Source of the DNA: Aquila chrysaetos chrysaetos
Taxonomy: Eukaryota; Chordata; Aves; Accipitriformes; Accipitridae
Direction of reading: 5' to 3'
Assembly (NCBI RefSeq): GCF_900496995.4
Contig: NC_044022.1
Location: forward strand, 16,258,938 to 16,322,937
Length of the DNA: 64,000 bases
A program made the translations under genes and the position numbers. Positions 34,149 to 50,808 of the stretch are shown in pieces. Each line of letters starts with the position of its first letter. Position 1 is the first letter of the stretch. Below the pieces are notes generated by a model, which did no database searches, was not told the origin of the DNA, and saw only the letters and a list, made by a program, of their open reading frames with translations.

Positions 34149-34198
34149 CCCAATAGCTGCAGAAGATCCTGGCTTGGAGCTCGCCCTGGGGCTATAAA
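34149..34198 (+). promoter_or_regulatory. GPR83: GPR83 core promoter: CCAAT and TATA boxes
   Basis: CCAAT at 34149-34153 and TATAAA at 34193-34198, in the order and spacing of a focused promoter. This predicts transcription start near 34225 and a 5' UTR of about 190 nt before the GPR83 ATG at 34413. It contrasts with the TATA-less CpG island of MRE11 and suits a regulated, tissue-restricted gene. Motifs are seen; activity is inferred. Confidence 0.65.
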
Positions 34199-34373
34199 GC
34201 TGGCTGAAGGAGCGAAAGCAGCAGCGAGCCGAGTGGGAGAAGCACACGGCAGGAGCATCCCCCCACTCCTGCTAGTTGCGTACTGTGTTTGCAGCCCCCG
34301 AGCGCGCCTGGGCTGAGCAAGGGGAGGACGGCTCTCCCGGCACACGGCATGAGCTCTGCTCTCTTGCAAATGA

Positions 34374-38257
<3,884 letters not shown>

Positions 38258-39012
38258 ACGGCGGCCCTGGGAAATCTATAAGGACTGCCCACAGATTTGG
38301 CTAGAGCTAAAATGGTGGGAAGATGTGGAGCCCTGACCTACTTAGGGACTGTACAACCACACGTGATAAAACCAAGAAGGAGGTTCTGCAGGAGGTAACG
38401 TGAAAGAGCTGCATGTTTGATGCGGGCTGATGATAATGGCGTGGAGCCCTAAAGAAAGGTCTTCCCAGGAAGGAACTCTCTTTGTCAAGTTGACTTTGGA
38501 TCAGCTTGCAGGACGGGATTCTCTGCATGTATGTCGCTGTTATCTGTGTGACTAAGCCTTTTTACCACTGGGGCTCTGTGTGTGTTTTGCTGGTACTTAA
38601 ACACTACAGCAACGGTCTAATCACAACGGGCCTCCCTCCCCCTTTTCTAAGTCTCTTCATAACAACGTGGAAATGGTTGAGATATAGACCTTTAGGTTGC
38701 TGGCTTAGATCCAGTGCAACTGGGTAGGAAGGCATCCCTTCTGAACTGGAGTCTGAAAAGTCAAGATCTGTTCAGAATGAATGAACAGATGTATTTCACA
38801 AATCCATTTTTTTGTGGAAATACCCTCAGAGAAGTGGAAGGTAAGATGGACATTGATAAACAGAGGAGTCTCTTACATCGCAGGCACTTTTTCTAAGGTA
38901 GAGTTGGAAGAAAAATGGATGCCTATTCTTTGCATAAGTAGATGGCAAACACCAACCCGTTAGCTCAGCATCTGCCACCAGTGCTAAATCACACAGAATT
39001 TTTCTTTCCTAC

Positions 39013-39018
39013 AATAAA
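39013..39018 (+). terminator. GPR83: Candidate GPR83 poly(A) signal, proximal
   Basis: AATAAA about 760 nt after the GPR83 stop codon. A second AATAAA lies at 39771-39776, so the 3' UTR could be about 0.8 or 1.5 kb. Confidence 0.45.
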
Positions 39019-39770
39019 GTAGTGAATATTCAGAAAGTTTGTCTTCAAATAGAGAACTAAACACAAAAAAGCTGCTTTGGAGAATGCTGGACATAAAATC
39101 CACAGTCAGAGAACAGGTAATTAAACACTACTCTGAATTTGGACTAGGACCTTTTGATCAGAGCATCTTTGCATTATTTTCAAGTGCCAGCTAAAGGATC
39201 CCACTGTTCGACTTTTTAATTTGTCTTTGAACGTTGCTCTCTTATCCTGTAAAGCACCTGGGTACTTCTCAGATCAGACATTTGGGACACTTCATTCCAA
39301 CTAAGATGTTAGCTCTCTGGAATCTGTTCATATATTAACTGTTTTGAGAGAACACATGATATCTCTGATAACAAGTAATAGAAGTGGAACGTTTCACCAC
39401 AAGATATCCTCTGGTGATTGCACAATTTTTTTGCGTTTAAAGATGAGTGAGATGTGTCCTTCTTGCGGTGGCCAAGAAAATTCATGTGACTGCAGCTGTC
39501 TGGAGTAGTTTGCAGAACTTAATGTTCTTAGCAGAAGAAAATCTGATTTTGAATCATGAAAAAAAAAGAGAATTCCAAAAACTGTACCTTGTATTGCTCA
39601 GGAAAGCAATAACTCTCCTTGTGCTGTGGAAATTAGCTGGAATGTCACACCAGGGTGCCCCATTCCACATCAACTTGCAGCAGCCAGCAGTGAAGCAAGA
39701 AAAATCTTCATTTTATAGATGACTATAAATGGAAAAAGAAAAAGAGAAACTGTTTTTCCCAATGTCCTGT

Positions 39771-39776
39771 AATAAA
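39771..39776 (+). terminator. GPR83: Candidate GPR83 poly(A) signal, distal
   Basis: AATAAA about 1.5 kb after the GPR83 stop codon, in otherwise unremarkable AT-rich sequence. Alternative to the proximal signal at 39013. Confidence 0.4.
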
Positions 39777-40070
39777 CTTACATTTCTGAAATCATTTTAA
39801 GCCTTATGCAGGTCTTTTAGTAGCAGTATTTAAAGAGACTGAAATGCCTACCACTCCTTGCAGCTAGCCTGTCCTTTCACAAGGTGTTATCAGTCTCTCA
39901 CTTTGAATCCAGTGCTATTTTACTACCCTTTATCAAGGCCCCGTGAGTCAGAGTACTTTGTATCACTGATATGCAGAATCAAACCTTTCTTCCTGCCTGC
40001 TTTGAACCCTTAAGCCAGGTCCCGTTTCCCCCCTTTACATTAGCAACACGTCAGCCCTGAAGTGGTCACG

Positions 40071-40151
40071 CAGTTGGACTAGATGATCGTTGTAGGTCTC
40101 TTCCAACTGAAATATTCTATTCTATTCTATTCTATTCTATTCTATTCTATT
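40071..40151 (+). mobile_element. CR1 3' tip with expanded (ATTCT)n tail
   Basis: Severely 5'-truncated CR1. It keeps only GTTGGACTAGATGATC, the short inverted element around GTCTCTTCCAACTGAA, and the tail. The tail, normally two to four ATTCT-type units, has grown into seven perfect units (40114-40151). Confidence 0.85.
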
Positions 40152-43100
40152 GGAGATCCCAATAGCACAGAGCCTGTGAACCACGGTCCCCAGTCCAGTG
40201 ACAGCAGATCCCAATTCTTTACCAGAAAATAAACCTTTGGGAATGCTGAGTACCTAAAAATCTAATACTATGCACTTAAAAGAGGAAAGTGGTGATGGGG
40301 TATTTTTAGATCCGCAGTAACCTTGGACATACTCTGAATTGCTGTAAATCAGACCAATTCCCTGATTTCAGTTGTGCAAGATCTGACCTATACATTCAGT
40401 ATAGGAAGATTTAAATTAACGTGCCAAAGCGTGTGAGAGAAGCAGGGACCTCAGCCCCTTTCTCCTCTACAAGAGAGAGAGGTCTGGTAGCGTTGGAAAA
40501 CCCGCTTCATGAGAGTTTGGGAAGTTAGCCCATCCCTTCCAAGTCCATTCAGTGGACATTATCCTTTCATTTTTCCCTTTGCCTCTTCCTTCCTTGTAAT
40601 TATGCAGCTCCAATTTAATTTCAGAGTCCCTCATAACCCCTTGTAGTCATCCTTACCAGTTTTTAACTATTTAAACATTTCTCCCGAATACTAAAATATT
40701 GCCCCAGGAGAGGAAAAACGTGTGCGTGCCCATATCGGCAAGGGATAAAGCAACAAATTAGATGCTACATTTGGTTCCCTTGGTCAAAAGAAAAATGGTC
40801 TGTGTTTACATGCAGTTTCTAGCAGCAAGCGTTCACTCACTGGTAGCAAAGAGAAGGGAGAAGAGCGGTGAGGAGGAAGCTGAGAGGGGAGGGAGCGTGC
40901 GATGGCAGCAGGAGGAAGAAGAGACTCAGAGACAGGACACAAGGGAAGGGGATGGCGTGAGGGAAGGGGGTACAAGGAGCCAACCCCATCTTCTTCCCAC
41001 CTTAATTTTGTCACAGGTTTTGTAAATGTTGAACAAAACCATTTTGAAGGCTACACATTCGTTATTTTGTATTCATTAATAAAAATCTTTCTTTACTTGG
41101 ATTTCTGGAATGGCTTTACTCAGCTTAAGCTGGTAATGAACAGAAGAGCTTCCCTGCCTGGGGCCAAAGGAGGCCAGTGAGAGCAGAACAAGAAACCCTT
41201 CCCAAAAGCATCCTTTCTTCCCTCAGGGAAGCGAATGGTCAAGGTCACGGTTGGGTTTACCTATAGAATCACCTGGCTTTAGGAATGGAAAATGTTGTCT
41301 CCTTGGGGGTTTTGGTTTTTTTGTTTTTTAAAGTCTGCCCTTAGGGAAATGCAATGCTTCAAGTCTTCATATAGTATCCAATATTTTGCAGGATTCTTTC
41401 TCTGTTTGGTCATGAACGACTTGGGAGAGGAAGTCTGCCTGGAAATCTACTTCTGAAAGTTGGATTTTGCTAGTAGCTTGACCTTCTGCTCTGATCCTTC
41501 AAAGCATCTCCGCTCCTGTGCACGGCCACATGCCTGTTGTGGCTCCTGCCAGACCAATGCCACTGTGGCTCTGTCCCGTCAGCGTCACCTGCCGGCTGGG
41601 AGAGCTGAGTGAGCACGGGGCTGGGCGACTCTCCTCAGACAGCAAAAGCAAAGCATTTTCACAGTATGTTATGCTGTTGTCAGTCTTATCAAAGAGGAGA
41701 AGAAAAAAATTTTGTTTGTGTTTTGGATTCATCTTTTTATGCTTTAATGCTTTATTTTTTTCTGTCGCATATTTTCTTTTTTTCTTTTTTCCAGTGAGTC
41801 TGCAGCTTAAAAGACTCAAGCACAAATAGTTCAACTATCATTATGCTGTGTTTGCCTGCTGCAGCCAGACTTTCTGCTACCTTTCGAATTTTGGTCTTGT
41901 GCAGTGCTTTGAAAGAGGTGGTTTAGTAGCTAGCCTTAGAAAAACAGATCTGCAAGAACGAGCCAGTGGGGGACTTTGGTGTGAGAAGGGACCGGTTGCT
42001 CTGGAGCATGGTAAGGGTCACGCTGTCGGGAGGCTTTTCTTTCTCCTCTGGGAATATAATGAATCCGAGCTAAATGTGAGGCGTTATGGAAAGGGGAGGA
42101 CGTTTTGGTTTATCTGACTTTCTAAGCAAGTCAAGTGTCCCCACTCCCACCCTCGTACCCGCGTCCTCAGAAGCAGCGACGCGTGTGTGTGGTCGGGTGG
42201 CGTGGCCAGGCTGGCTCCTGTGCGACACAGACCTCAGGGGATGCTGGCTGCTGACTCCTTCTTACGTCTTTTGGGTTCCTTTTTGCTGACAACAATGAAC
42301 CAGTTTTTGGATGGGTGTTTTATACCCTTTGAGTCAACAATTATTATTGCTATCTTTTCCCTCAAAATCTTGCCTGCTTCTGCTTCCATAAATCTTAGGC
42401 AAGGCTTGCTGGTTTTTTCCCTCCTTTTCAGTGTCTTTCTTTATTGATACAGACTGTCCTTCTGTTGGGGTGAAGGAGGAGCAATGGTACAGGTGATGAT
42501 ACAGGTCTTCTGCTCACAGCTTTGCCAGAGCACAGCTCTCCGTACCTGGGGCAGCGTGTTCCCCAGAGTTCACCAGTTTGACTGCTATCAGTCATGTCCT
42601 TGGTTATCAGTGTAGGTCGTTCTTCTAAACCTGGCTCCGTTGTTTCCTCTGGAGCTTTCACACGCGTGCCTCTGGAGCAGGCTGCGAACACGGCCGAGCG
42701 GTGTCTACTGGCTAACAAACAGTACGCAAGGCACGGAACAGCTGCTCCTTGCAGGAGACCCGCATAGCCTGAGGACAGGAGGTTTGTGGAAAAATGAACT
42801 GCATTTAGAGAATGCATCATCTGGCATATGGATAAGGGAACACAATTAAGGTCGCATAGGTAAAGTTAATGCTGGTACCTCCAAAACCTCGAGTGGTTGG
42901 CTCTGCAACTTTGATGATTTAAAGAGTGCTGTGTTTTTTCTATTCAAAAGTGAAATTATTTGTGTTGACAATACTGTTTTCTCATTTTTCTAGTTCCTTG
43001 ACACTAGGTAACATGCTTATGGAAATAACATACTTATGGAAATTAACTTACAATTTCTATGAATTCATGAATATTAATTCTCTGTTTCTAGCAATGTTCC

Positions 43101-45395
43101 TAGTGTTTTGTTAATTTCCTCCATGTGGAATTCTGCAGACACCTTGAAAGGGAACAAAGACAATGCCAGGCCGTATTTGGCAGCTGGTGCTATTCTGAAT
43201 AGCAGTAAGGGGAAAACAAATCTGTGAAGCCGTTCTTGCACTTGTTGATGTCAGATGAGGTTTTTAGCTTCCAGCTTTCAATTTCCTCCCTCCCTCCCTC
43301 CCTCCCTTGAGGCTCTTGTCCCTAGGCCTGTGGTCCATGGCACCACTACTGGTATTGTGACACTTTCTAGCATCAGTGCTGTGAAGATAAAACGTAGCCT
43401 CAGTCCAGGGCTTTGCAGCTTTGCAAGTAAAGCCTTTTCTAAGCATTTAAGCTAAATCATCAGTTTTGCAAATGAATTTGGTGGCTTCTTTTTCATGTCC
43501 TTTGTGAAGAGCTGTCTTTCACTATTTTTTCTTTTGAGAAGGTTTTTCTCCTCCCCACTCTCTTCTACAAAAATCAGAGCCTTCCCAACTTTCCTTTGCA
43601 GATGCCATTTTCTAAGCCTCTAAGCCTTCCAAGCTTAATTGTTATGAAAAATCACTAAATTGCCTGTAGATCAGTTGCTGCTTCTTTGGTTTTGACTGAT
43701 GATATATAAACTCCATCTGGGCTTCCCTTGAAAAAACAGGACAGGGAGGGAAGGAAGGGAAAGGGAATTGCTTGCTGACACTACTCTTCCTTATGAATCC
43801 CAGGGGCACCAGTTGATGCCAGTGCCAAGAATCCAGTGGTCACTCAGTGCTGGCCTCGTGTCAGTTCCAGTGTGTCGTAAAAGCATACCTAGTCATGATG
43901 GAGACTGAAAGTACAATGTGTGACTCCTGCAGAACAGATCTATACCTTTGCTAGCTGAAATGCTGCAGTTATCCCCAGATGTAAATGTAAGATGGACAGG
44001 AGAACCACAAGTGTGTTCCCTGCAGCCCCACAACCCCTTGCCCTATGTCTGGCCTGAGGGGAAGAAGGGGGCAATGACTCGCCAAGACTTATGAATCATT
44101 GGGTTTGTCCGAGAAGCCCTTGGTGCTAGTGCAGCTACTGGATTAGCCACGTGTTGCCGTTTTGCTGCATGCACCGCTAGTGTCTGGGGCCTTTGGCTTT
44201 CCTGGGCTGGGAAAAAAACCAAACCCAGTTCATGTCCCTGAAGACAACCTCCTTGGAGTGTAGATACAGTAACTGTGAGACTGTAGAGACAGGACAAGAC
44301 AACTGGAAAAGGTTTATTATTGAGAATAATCTATAATTTATTATTATTTATTTCTATAATAATTTATTTTTATCTCTATGACACTCTATTTGCTTGGTAC
44401 CTAGCATTTATACCTTCTGTAGTATAGCCCGTGTTGGGGTCCAGCCGTGTCGCCTGCAGCTGCACTGTTTGGAAGGCAGGTACATGTAGGACAACGACCA
44501 TGTGTTGGAGCTTGGCCGTCAGGCAGCCTCGGCACAGGTCACAGCATCTGTGACACGTTGCAAACCATGGGTCGCAGCTGTGAAGCACACTAGCCGTGGG
44601 AGCCTGCATAGCCGATAAATCTGGATGTACGAATGGCAAGGAGGGAAGTCCCAGCCCTGGTGTAAAATGACTATTTGGTACAGGAGGTATAACATGGTGT
44701 GGTGAAGGAGTAGATGGAGCAGAAGCAGCATTCTGGAGGTCAACTGGGCTGTGGCTGCGGTGATAGGGAGGCATGGGCACTTCTCATTTGGGTAGTTGCT
44801 TTATTTAGCACGTGGCTTGATAGGGTGAACTTACTGGGTGCAGATGTCTAGGTCTCCTCCCATGAGCTGCTGCAAAGGGATCATTCTCCACAGAAGAGGC
44901 TCCTACCGCAGGCTGAACATCTGAGCTGCTTCTCAGGCAGCCTTCCTCCAAATCTTGGTCCAGTGAAAATGCAGCTGGTGCTGTGCTTTTTACACCAGCT
45001 CTTCACTTACAGATTCTTAGCAGGTAGGGAAAATCTCTCTTAAAAAAGGCGTAGCTTTAAAAAAAGAGTAGCTAAAAAACACAAAGGAGAGGAGTTAGTT
45101 GCAATCATTTCAAGACTGAGAAAGCCAGAGGTAAAATAACTAAGCATTTGAATCAGAAAAGATAAACATGGATATTAAAAAGGACTCTTGGGCATTTTAA
45201 ACCTAAAGTTTAGGCTGAATGAAATGTTCAATACAGTTCAGTTAAGTAATAACCACCCTTGTGTTTTTGCCACTTGGGAGCAGAGAAGTGTAGGATTCTC
45301 AAAAGCATAAAACTGATTTAGAAACCCAAATGCCACTAATTTTCAGCCACTTCAGCATGGAATGAACAAGTAGGTAATAATATGATGGCCACATG
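40152..45395. other. Intergenic, no gene recognised
   Basis: No conserved coding segment seen. Contains a CCCT microsatellite (43285-43308) and, on the minus strand, an unexplained 134-codon open frame at 44376-44780, treated as a finding rather than a gene. Several short T-rich tracts. In mammals the folate-receptor-like gene IZUMO1R lies between GPR83 and PANX1; no piece of it was recognised here. Confidence 0.45.
43285..43308. repeat. (CCCT)n microsatellite
   Basis: About six tetranucleotide units of CCTC/CCCT. Simple repeat in intergenic DNA. Confidence 0.9.
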
Positions 45396-45417
45396 TATCT
45401 TCTCACCATTCAGCAGA

Positions 45418-46392
45418 TGCCACAGGAATTGGTACTGGGACCAATACTGTTTAATATCTTCATCAGTGACGTAGACAGTGGGATCAAGTGCACCCTCAGC
45501 AAGTTTGCAGATGACACCAAGCTGAGTGGTGTGGTTGATTTGCTAGAGGGAAGTTTGCCACCCAGAGGGACCTTGACAGGCTTGAGAAATGGGCCTGTGC
45601 AAACCTCATGAAGTACAACAAGGCCAAGTGCAAGGTCCTGCACATGGGTTGGGGCAGTCCCCAGTATCAGTACAAGCTGGGGGATGAACTGATTTAGAGC
45701 AGCCCTGCCGAGAAGGACTTGGGGGTACTGGTGGATGTAAAATTAGACATGAGGTCGCAATGTGCACTTGCAGACCAGAAAGCCAACCGTATCCTGAGCT
45801 ACATCAAAAGAAGGGTGGCCAGAAAGTCAAGGGAGGTGATCTTTCCCCCCTCTACTCTGCTCTTGTGAGACCCCACCTGCAGTTCTGCATCCAGCTCTGG
45901 GGTCCTCAGCACAGGAAAGGCATGGACCTGTTGGAGCGGGTCCAGAGGAGGGTCACAAAAATGATCAGAGGGGTGGAACAGCTCTCCTATGGGGACAGGC
46001 TGAGAGAGTTGGGGTTGTTCAGCCTGGAGAAGAGAAGGCTCCAGGGAGACCTTACAGCAGCCTTCCAGTACCTAAAGGGGGCCTGCAGGAAAGATGGGGA
46101 GGGACTCTTCATCAGGGAGTGTAGTGATAGGATGAGGGGTAATGGCTTTAAACCAAAAGAGGGTAGATTTAGATTAGATGTAAGGAAGTTCTTCCCTGTG
46201 AGGGTGGTGAGGCGCTGGCACAGGTTGCCCAGAGAAGCTGTGGATGCCCCATCCCTGGCAGTGTTCAAGGCCAGGCTGGATGGGGCTTTGAGCAACCTGG
46301 TCTAGTGGAAGGTGTCCCTGCCCATGGCAGGCGGGTTGGAACTAGATGACCTTTAAGGTCCCTTCCAACCCAAACTATTCTGTGGTTCTACT
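45418..46392 (+). mobile_element. CR1 LINE fragment with RT and C-terminal region
   Basis: A 5'-truncated CR1 of about 975 bp. It starts inside the reverse transcriptase with [13 protein letters not shown]-like sequence (mutated) and carries the F-A-D-D catalytic box at 45504-45515. It continues through the RT thumb and C-terminal region ([40 protein letters not shown]). It ends in the CR1 3' tail (GATGACCTTTAAGGTCCC, near 46348) at about 46392. Frameshifts near 45570-45760 and stop codons make it inactive. The long final frame (45760-46305) is well preserved, suggesting modest age. Left border approximate. Confidence 0.9.
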
Positions 46393-49300
46393 TTCTGCAC
46401 ACATTTTTTCCGGAAAAGTGATGCCCGACACAGAACATTTCAGGAACTCCCTGTCCTGTCTCAAGCGGAACAGGAGAACCATCTCCCATGCCTTACACCT
46501 GGCATTCCTCTTGTGGTAGTCCAGAGTGTTGGGGTGATTTGGATGGGGGAGCTCAAAGGTTTTATTGCAAAAGCATCACAGATAATTCGGTGACTTTAAA
46601 TCTCCTCCTAATGCCTACCTGACTATTCCCCATTTGATTTCTCCCTCCTAAGTGTAGTTGTTATTTTGCATTTGTCCTTATTTAATTTCACCTACTTGAG
46701 TTCAGGCCACTTCTCAATGACTTGTGCTCAGTAGTCCATCATCCGCTTTGGTACTGAACAGAGGAAGCCTGCAAGGCCCCACTCATAGTGTCTTCCCAAT
46801 TAAATCCTTGAATTCAAACCTTCTCCAGACTCTTCATCATAGGTTTTAACGTGCACTAGCAATAGTCTCATGAGAAGCAGGGCAGTTCTGTGTCAGTCTC
46901 AAAGCCTTTAGCAGTAGAGCATGAGCTGCCACTGCCATCAGACATTGTGGTGCTCAGCAGGAAAAATCCACAACTTTCTTTATTCCACTACATGGAGGTT
47001 TTTTTGTGACAGAGAAAGTTACGTTGCAGCCAAATAAATGGCAAGGGCCAGCTCCTTAGTGGAGATAAATGGAGAATTTTCTCTTCACACATCCTTTGCT
47101 ATGCCTGCCATAATTAGCAGTATGCCACGTCAGAGACCGTCTCATCCAAAGGAAAGCAACGAATAGCTGAAGCATTGTACCCGCATCCGTTAGAGGGATA
47201 TTTCATAGAGTACAGGCAAAACTGACAGCGCATAGCATAGTCAAAGCCTCTTGCTATAATACGGAAAAGGAAGCCAAGACTCCTTGAAGCATGCTGAGAC
47301 CATCACCCAAGGAAAATATGACAAATTTCTCCTGCACAGAAGAAATGAACCCCAGCTTTGCTTGGTATTGTCTCTGACTGCAGGGCAGCCCACCCCTTCT
47401 GCTGTCAGCATGGGATGAATACCTTCTCCTCTCAGTTGATGGAGATGAGAAGAGGCCTGCTAGAAGTAGAGCAGTTTCCTGGAGCTTCAGGAACCTTAAT
47501 GCCATTGTCTCACAGGCATTTTCCAAGGGTATCAGGCACCATCTCCAAACTATCTTTACTTCCACTGCTCTTCTGGGAAAAATACTGGGAGGTTCCAGAG
47601 ATTTCAAAACCACAGTTTTCTGAGTAGTATAAACCTCCTCCTAATTTTCTTAATGAATGTATTTAACTAGCCACTACTAGCTAATACAAACATGATTTTT
47701 ATCTCTGGAACTCAAAGTACTTAACAAAGGTTGATACCATTGTCTACATTTTGGTACTACAAAGAGAGAGCAGTTACTCACCCCCATCATTCAATTACTG
47801 AGAGTCTTACACATTTGCATATTGAATGTGAAACTTCAAGATGTTTTTTGATGTATTTTGGGTAGACCACAATTAAAACAGTCTGGCTATGTCCTGCATA
47901 GAAGTCATTAATGGACCGCAGTGCAATACTCTAACCTCTTTGCCAGCTACGGATTTTTCTGCTCTGTGAAAACAGGGACTCCCCAGCTTGCTCCAGGATG
48001 CAGGCTACTTTTGTGCAGTGAAGCTACTGAGCTGGGAGCTCGTGCTGAGCAACAGTTGGATGAAGCTATACGGCTCTTGGTCGTGAGTAGATACATCTGC
48101 ACAGCACTGAGCCATGACCCATGCGTGGACTTACCAGATGAGTTTCAGCTCTGTTTTCTGTACTTGTGTGCTGCAAGCACAGCCGTCACAGGGCCATGGG
48201 CAGGTATTCTCACTAAAATTAGATTTTCATTAGACTTAAAAAGAAGCAACAAATAGCTACTATAAAGTGTCAGGTAGTGGAAAAGTGTTTCAAGAGCTTC
48301 AGGGTCATCCTATCCCTCTAAATAGACTGACCTAGAAACTGTATGTGGACGCACAGACAGAGCTTTAGAATAGGAGTTTCCCAGGAGACTGAGAATAACT
48401 TTTATTCGCTGCCTTATTCATAAATCTCTTGAGTGCTGGTGAGAGAACGTAGCCAGCCCTGCTGCTGATGCAGTCTGCCAGCCTTGGGTGGAAGCCCGTG
48501 GGCTGTGGCAGTCTGCACCCGCAGAGGCACCGCACGATAGAACCGCTCTTGGAGGCCCGGCTGAGAGAGCTCGTACCGTCCCGCAGCCTCTGCGTCTGGT
48601 ACGTCACGACTGGGTAGCTTGCTCCTTTATTTTCTGATCTTCCTTATACCGCCGAAGGGGGCTGAGGATGGGATTCTCCCCTACTTTCCCCATCCTGCAA
48701 AGCCCAGCAGAAGGGCAGCCCCTGCTCCTTCCCCGGGATGACATGGTGGGCTGGGGAGCAGCTCTGGGCTGGCATTAGAGAAACAGAAACAGGGAAATTC
48801 TTTGGCCCATCCTTTCTTCTTCTGGGCACCACGTACCCCACAGCCTGTCCTCTGGTTTGCAGGCTTGAAGTGATTTCTGTGAGCCAGCGTGAGTCACAGT
48901 AGGGTCAAAGCTCCCACCTCTTTGAGCCTTAGGCTCAGAGCCTTTTGATGATACTTAGAGAGGCAAGGATAAATCCGGTCATCACCGCAATGTCCTGACC
49001 AGAAGAAAAATTGCCTTTATCTACAGAACAAATGCATGGAGATTTCCACCTCCTTCAGAACAGTCTCTCAGTCACGTCTTAGGTGTACCTTTTCTCTGCG
49101 GGCTGTATCTGGCAGGCAGGGCTTTTTAGGATGAGACAGGTGTGCTTATCAAAGTAAATAACTGAGGGTCTACAAATGATTCCTGGCTCTGAGGTGTCAA
49201 CTCACTTGTTTCCACAGTCTGTAGGCCTAGGTCCATCTAGAGCAGACCAGCTATGACATGGTACACAGTCCTCGACTCTGAGCCTGTGGGCTCACAGGGG

Positions 49301-50340
49301 TATGGGGATATTCAGACATAATTACATTTTTTTTAAGCTTTTCAGTTGAAAGCATTATAATGTGATGGGTTTGCCAGAGGCCACCAGAATAGTTTTTAAT
49401 AGTATGAAGCTAAGGACATGTGTCAGATGTCCTAAAGCATGCCATCAGAGTCTCTGATGGTGCAAAACTTGATGGGTAATGTCAGAGGGACGTGTAGGGT
49501 GGTGGGAACCAGATTGGTATGGTCTCACCCCTACTGCTTTTTGGGAGCTGCTCTTGAAGTGAACTGTTCCTAGAGGCTTGCCCAGAATTTGTCTTGGAGA
49601 AAGCCTGAGACAGGGCTCAGGAATGAGCTAATATTTGAACAGTGAGGACAGCAGGGACCGAAACCTTCGCCTGGGTCCCTGGCACTCCTATTCAGCAGTG
49701 CAGACAGATGCCCAGCTGTCAAACAGACACGTAGCCCTCAGGTCTGTTTCTCATCCTGCAGCTCAGACTCCCCGCACAGAGGCGTTGTTCTGAACTGTGC
49801 AGCATCACGTAATTCTCTCATCCCAATTTAGCACAAGTAAGAGGGGAAAAGCAAACCAAAAAACCCCAATTCTTTTGTTGCTGGTTGAGAGATTTCACTT
49901 CCATTGCTTTAGGCATATGAAGTTAAGGGTACAAAAGCTGAAGCAATTAAACACGTAGCACAAACACAGTGAGCCCAGGCTATTTTCGTGCCTGGACTGG
50001 TTACCCATTCAAATGCCTTCCTTCAAAGGCACCTACCACTTTCCCTGGACTATGTGGGGAAGCAAGGCTCTGACTGTAGAGGACTAATTCAGCAGGCACC
50101 TGAGTTGGGTGGGACTTCATTCGTAGGCAAGGAATTTCATTTGCATGAAGGTGTTTGGTTAATCTCAATGATATAAAGAGTTTGTAAACAGGCGAGGCAA
50201 CTCACATCAAAAAAATCTAAAGAAGAAAAGACAGGATGCAAATTTTAGTACCAAAAAAAAAATAAAATAAAGTGTTATAATATGAGTTCTGTGTCACAGG
50301 CCTTCAGGGGAGGGTTGAAAACATGAAAATGTTTTGTAGC
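46393..50340. other. Intergenic, no gene recognised
   Basis: Between two CR1 fragments. Short open frames (up to 119 codons, minus strand, 47254-47613) have no recognisable domain. No microsatellite of note and no RNA gene recognised. Confidence 0.45.
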
Positions 50341-50808
50341 AAGTGAATGAGCAGGTCCAGAGGAGGCCCGTGAAGATGATCAGAGGGCTGGAGCACCTCT
50401 CCTATGAAGACAGGCTGAGAGAGTTGGGGTTGTTCAGCCTGGAGAAGAGGAGGCTCCAGGGAGACCTTATATCAGTCTTAAAGGGGGCCTGCAGGAAAGA
50501 TGGGGAGGGACTCTGTATCAGGGAGTGTAGTGATAGAATGAGGGGTAATGGCTTTAAACTGAAAGAAGGTACATTTAGATTAGATGCGAGGAAGAAGTTC
50601 TTCCCTGTGAGGGTGGTGAGGCACTGGCACAGGTTGCCCAGAGAAGCTGTGGCTGCCCCATCCCTGGCAGTGTTCAAGGCCAGGTTGGATGGGGCTTGGA
50701 GCAACCTGGTCTAGTGGAAGGTGTCCCTGCCCATGGCAGGGGGGTTGGAACTGGATGATCTTTAAGGTCCCTTCCAACCCAAACCATTCTATGATTTTAT
50801 GATTCTAT
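50341..50808 (+). mobile_element. CR1 LINE 3' fragment
   Basis: 5'-truncated CR1 of about 465 bp covering only the ORF2 C-terminal region (VQRRPVKMIRGLEHLSYEDR to the end) and the 3' tail. The tail includes GATGATCTTTAAGGTCCC (near 50754) and ATGATTCTATGA-type repeats. It belongs to the same or a very close CR1 subfamily as the copy at 45418-46392, with a small in-frame deletion near 50473 and an added Lys codon near 50594 relative to it. Confidence 0.9.

Noticed and set aside
45760-46305. 181-codon plus-strand open frame as a host gene
   Set aside because: It is the preserved C-terminal part of CR1 ORF2, with the CR1 3' tail directly after it.
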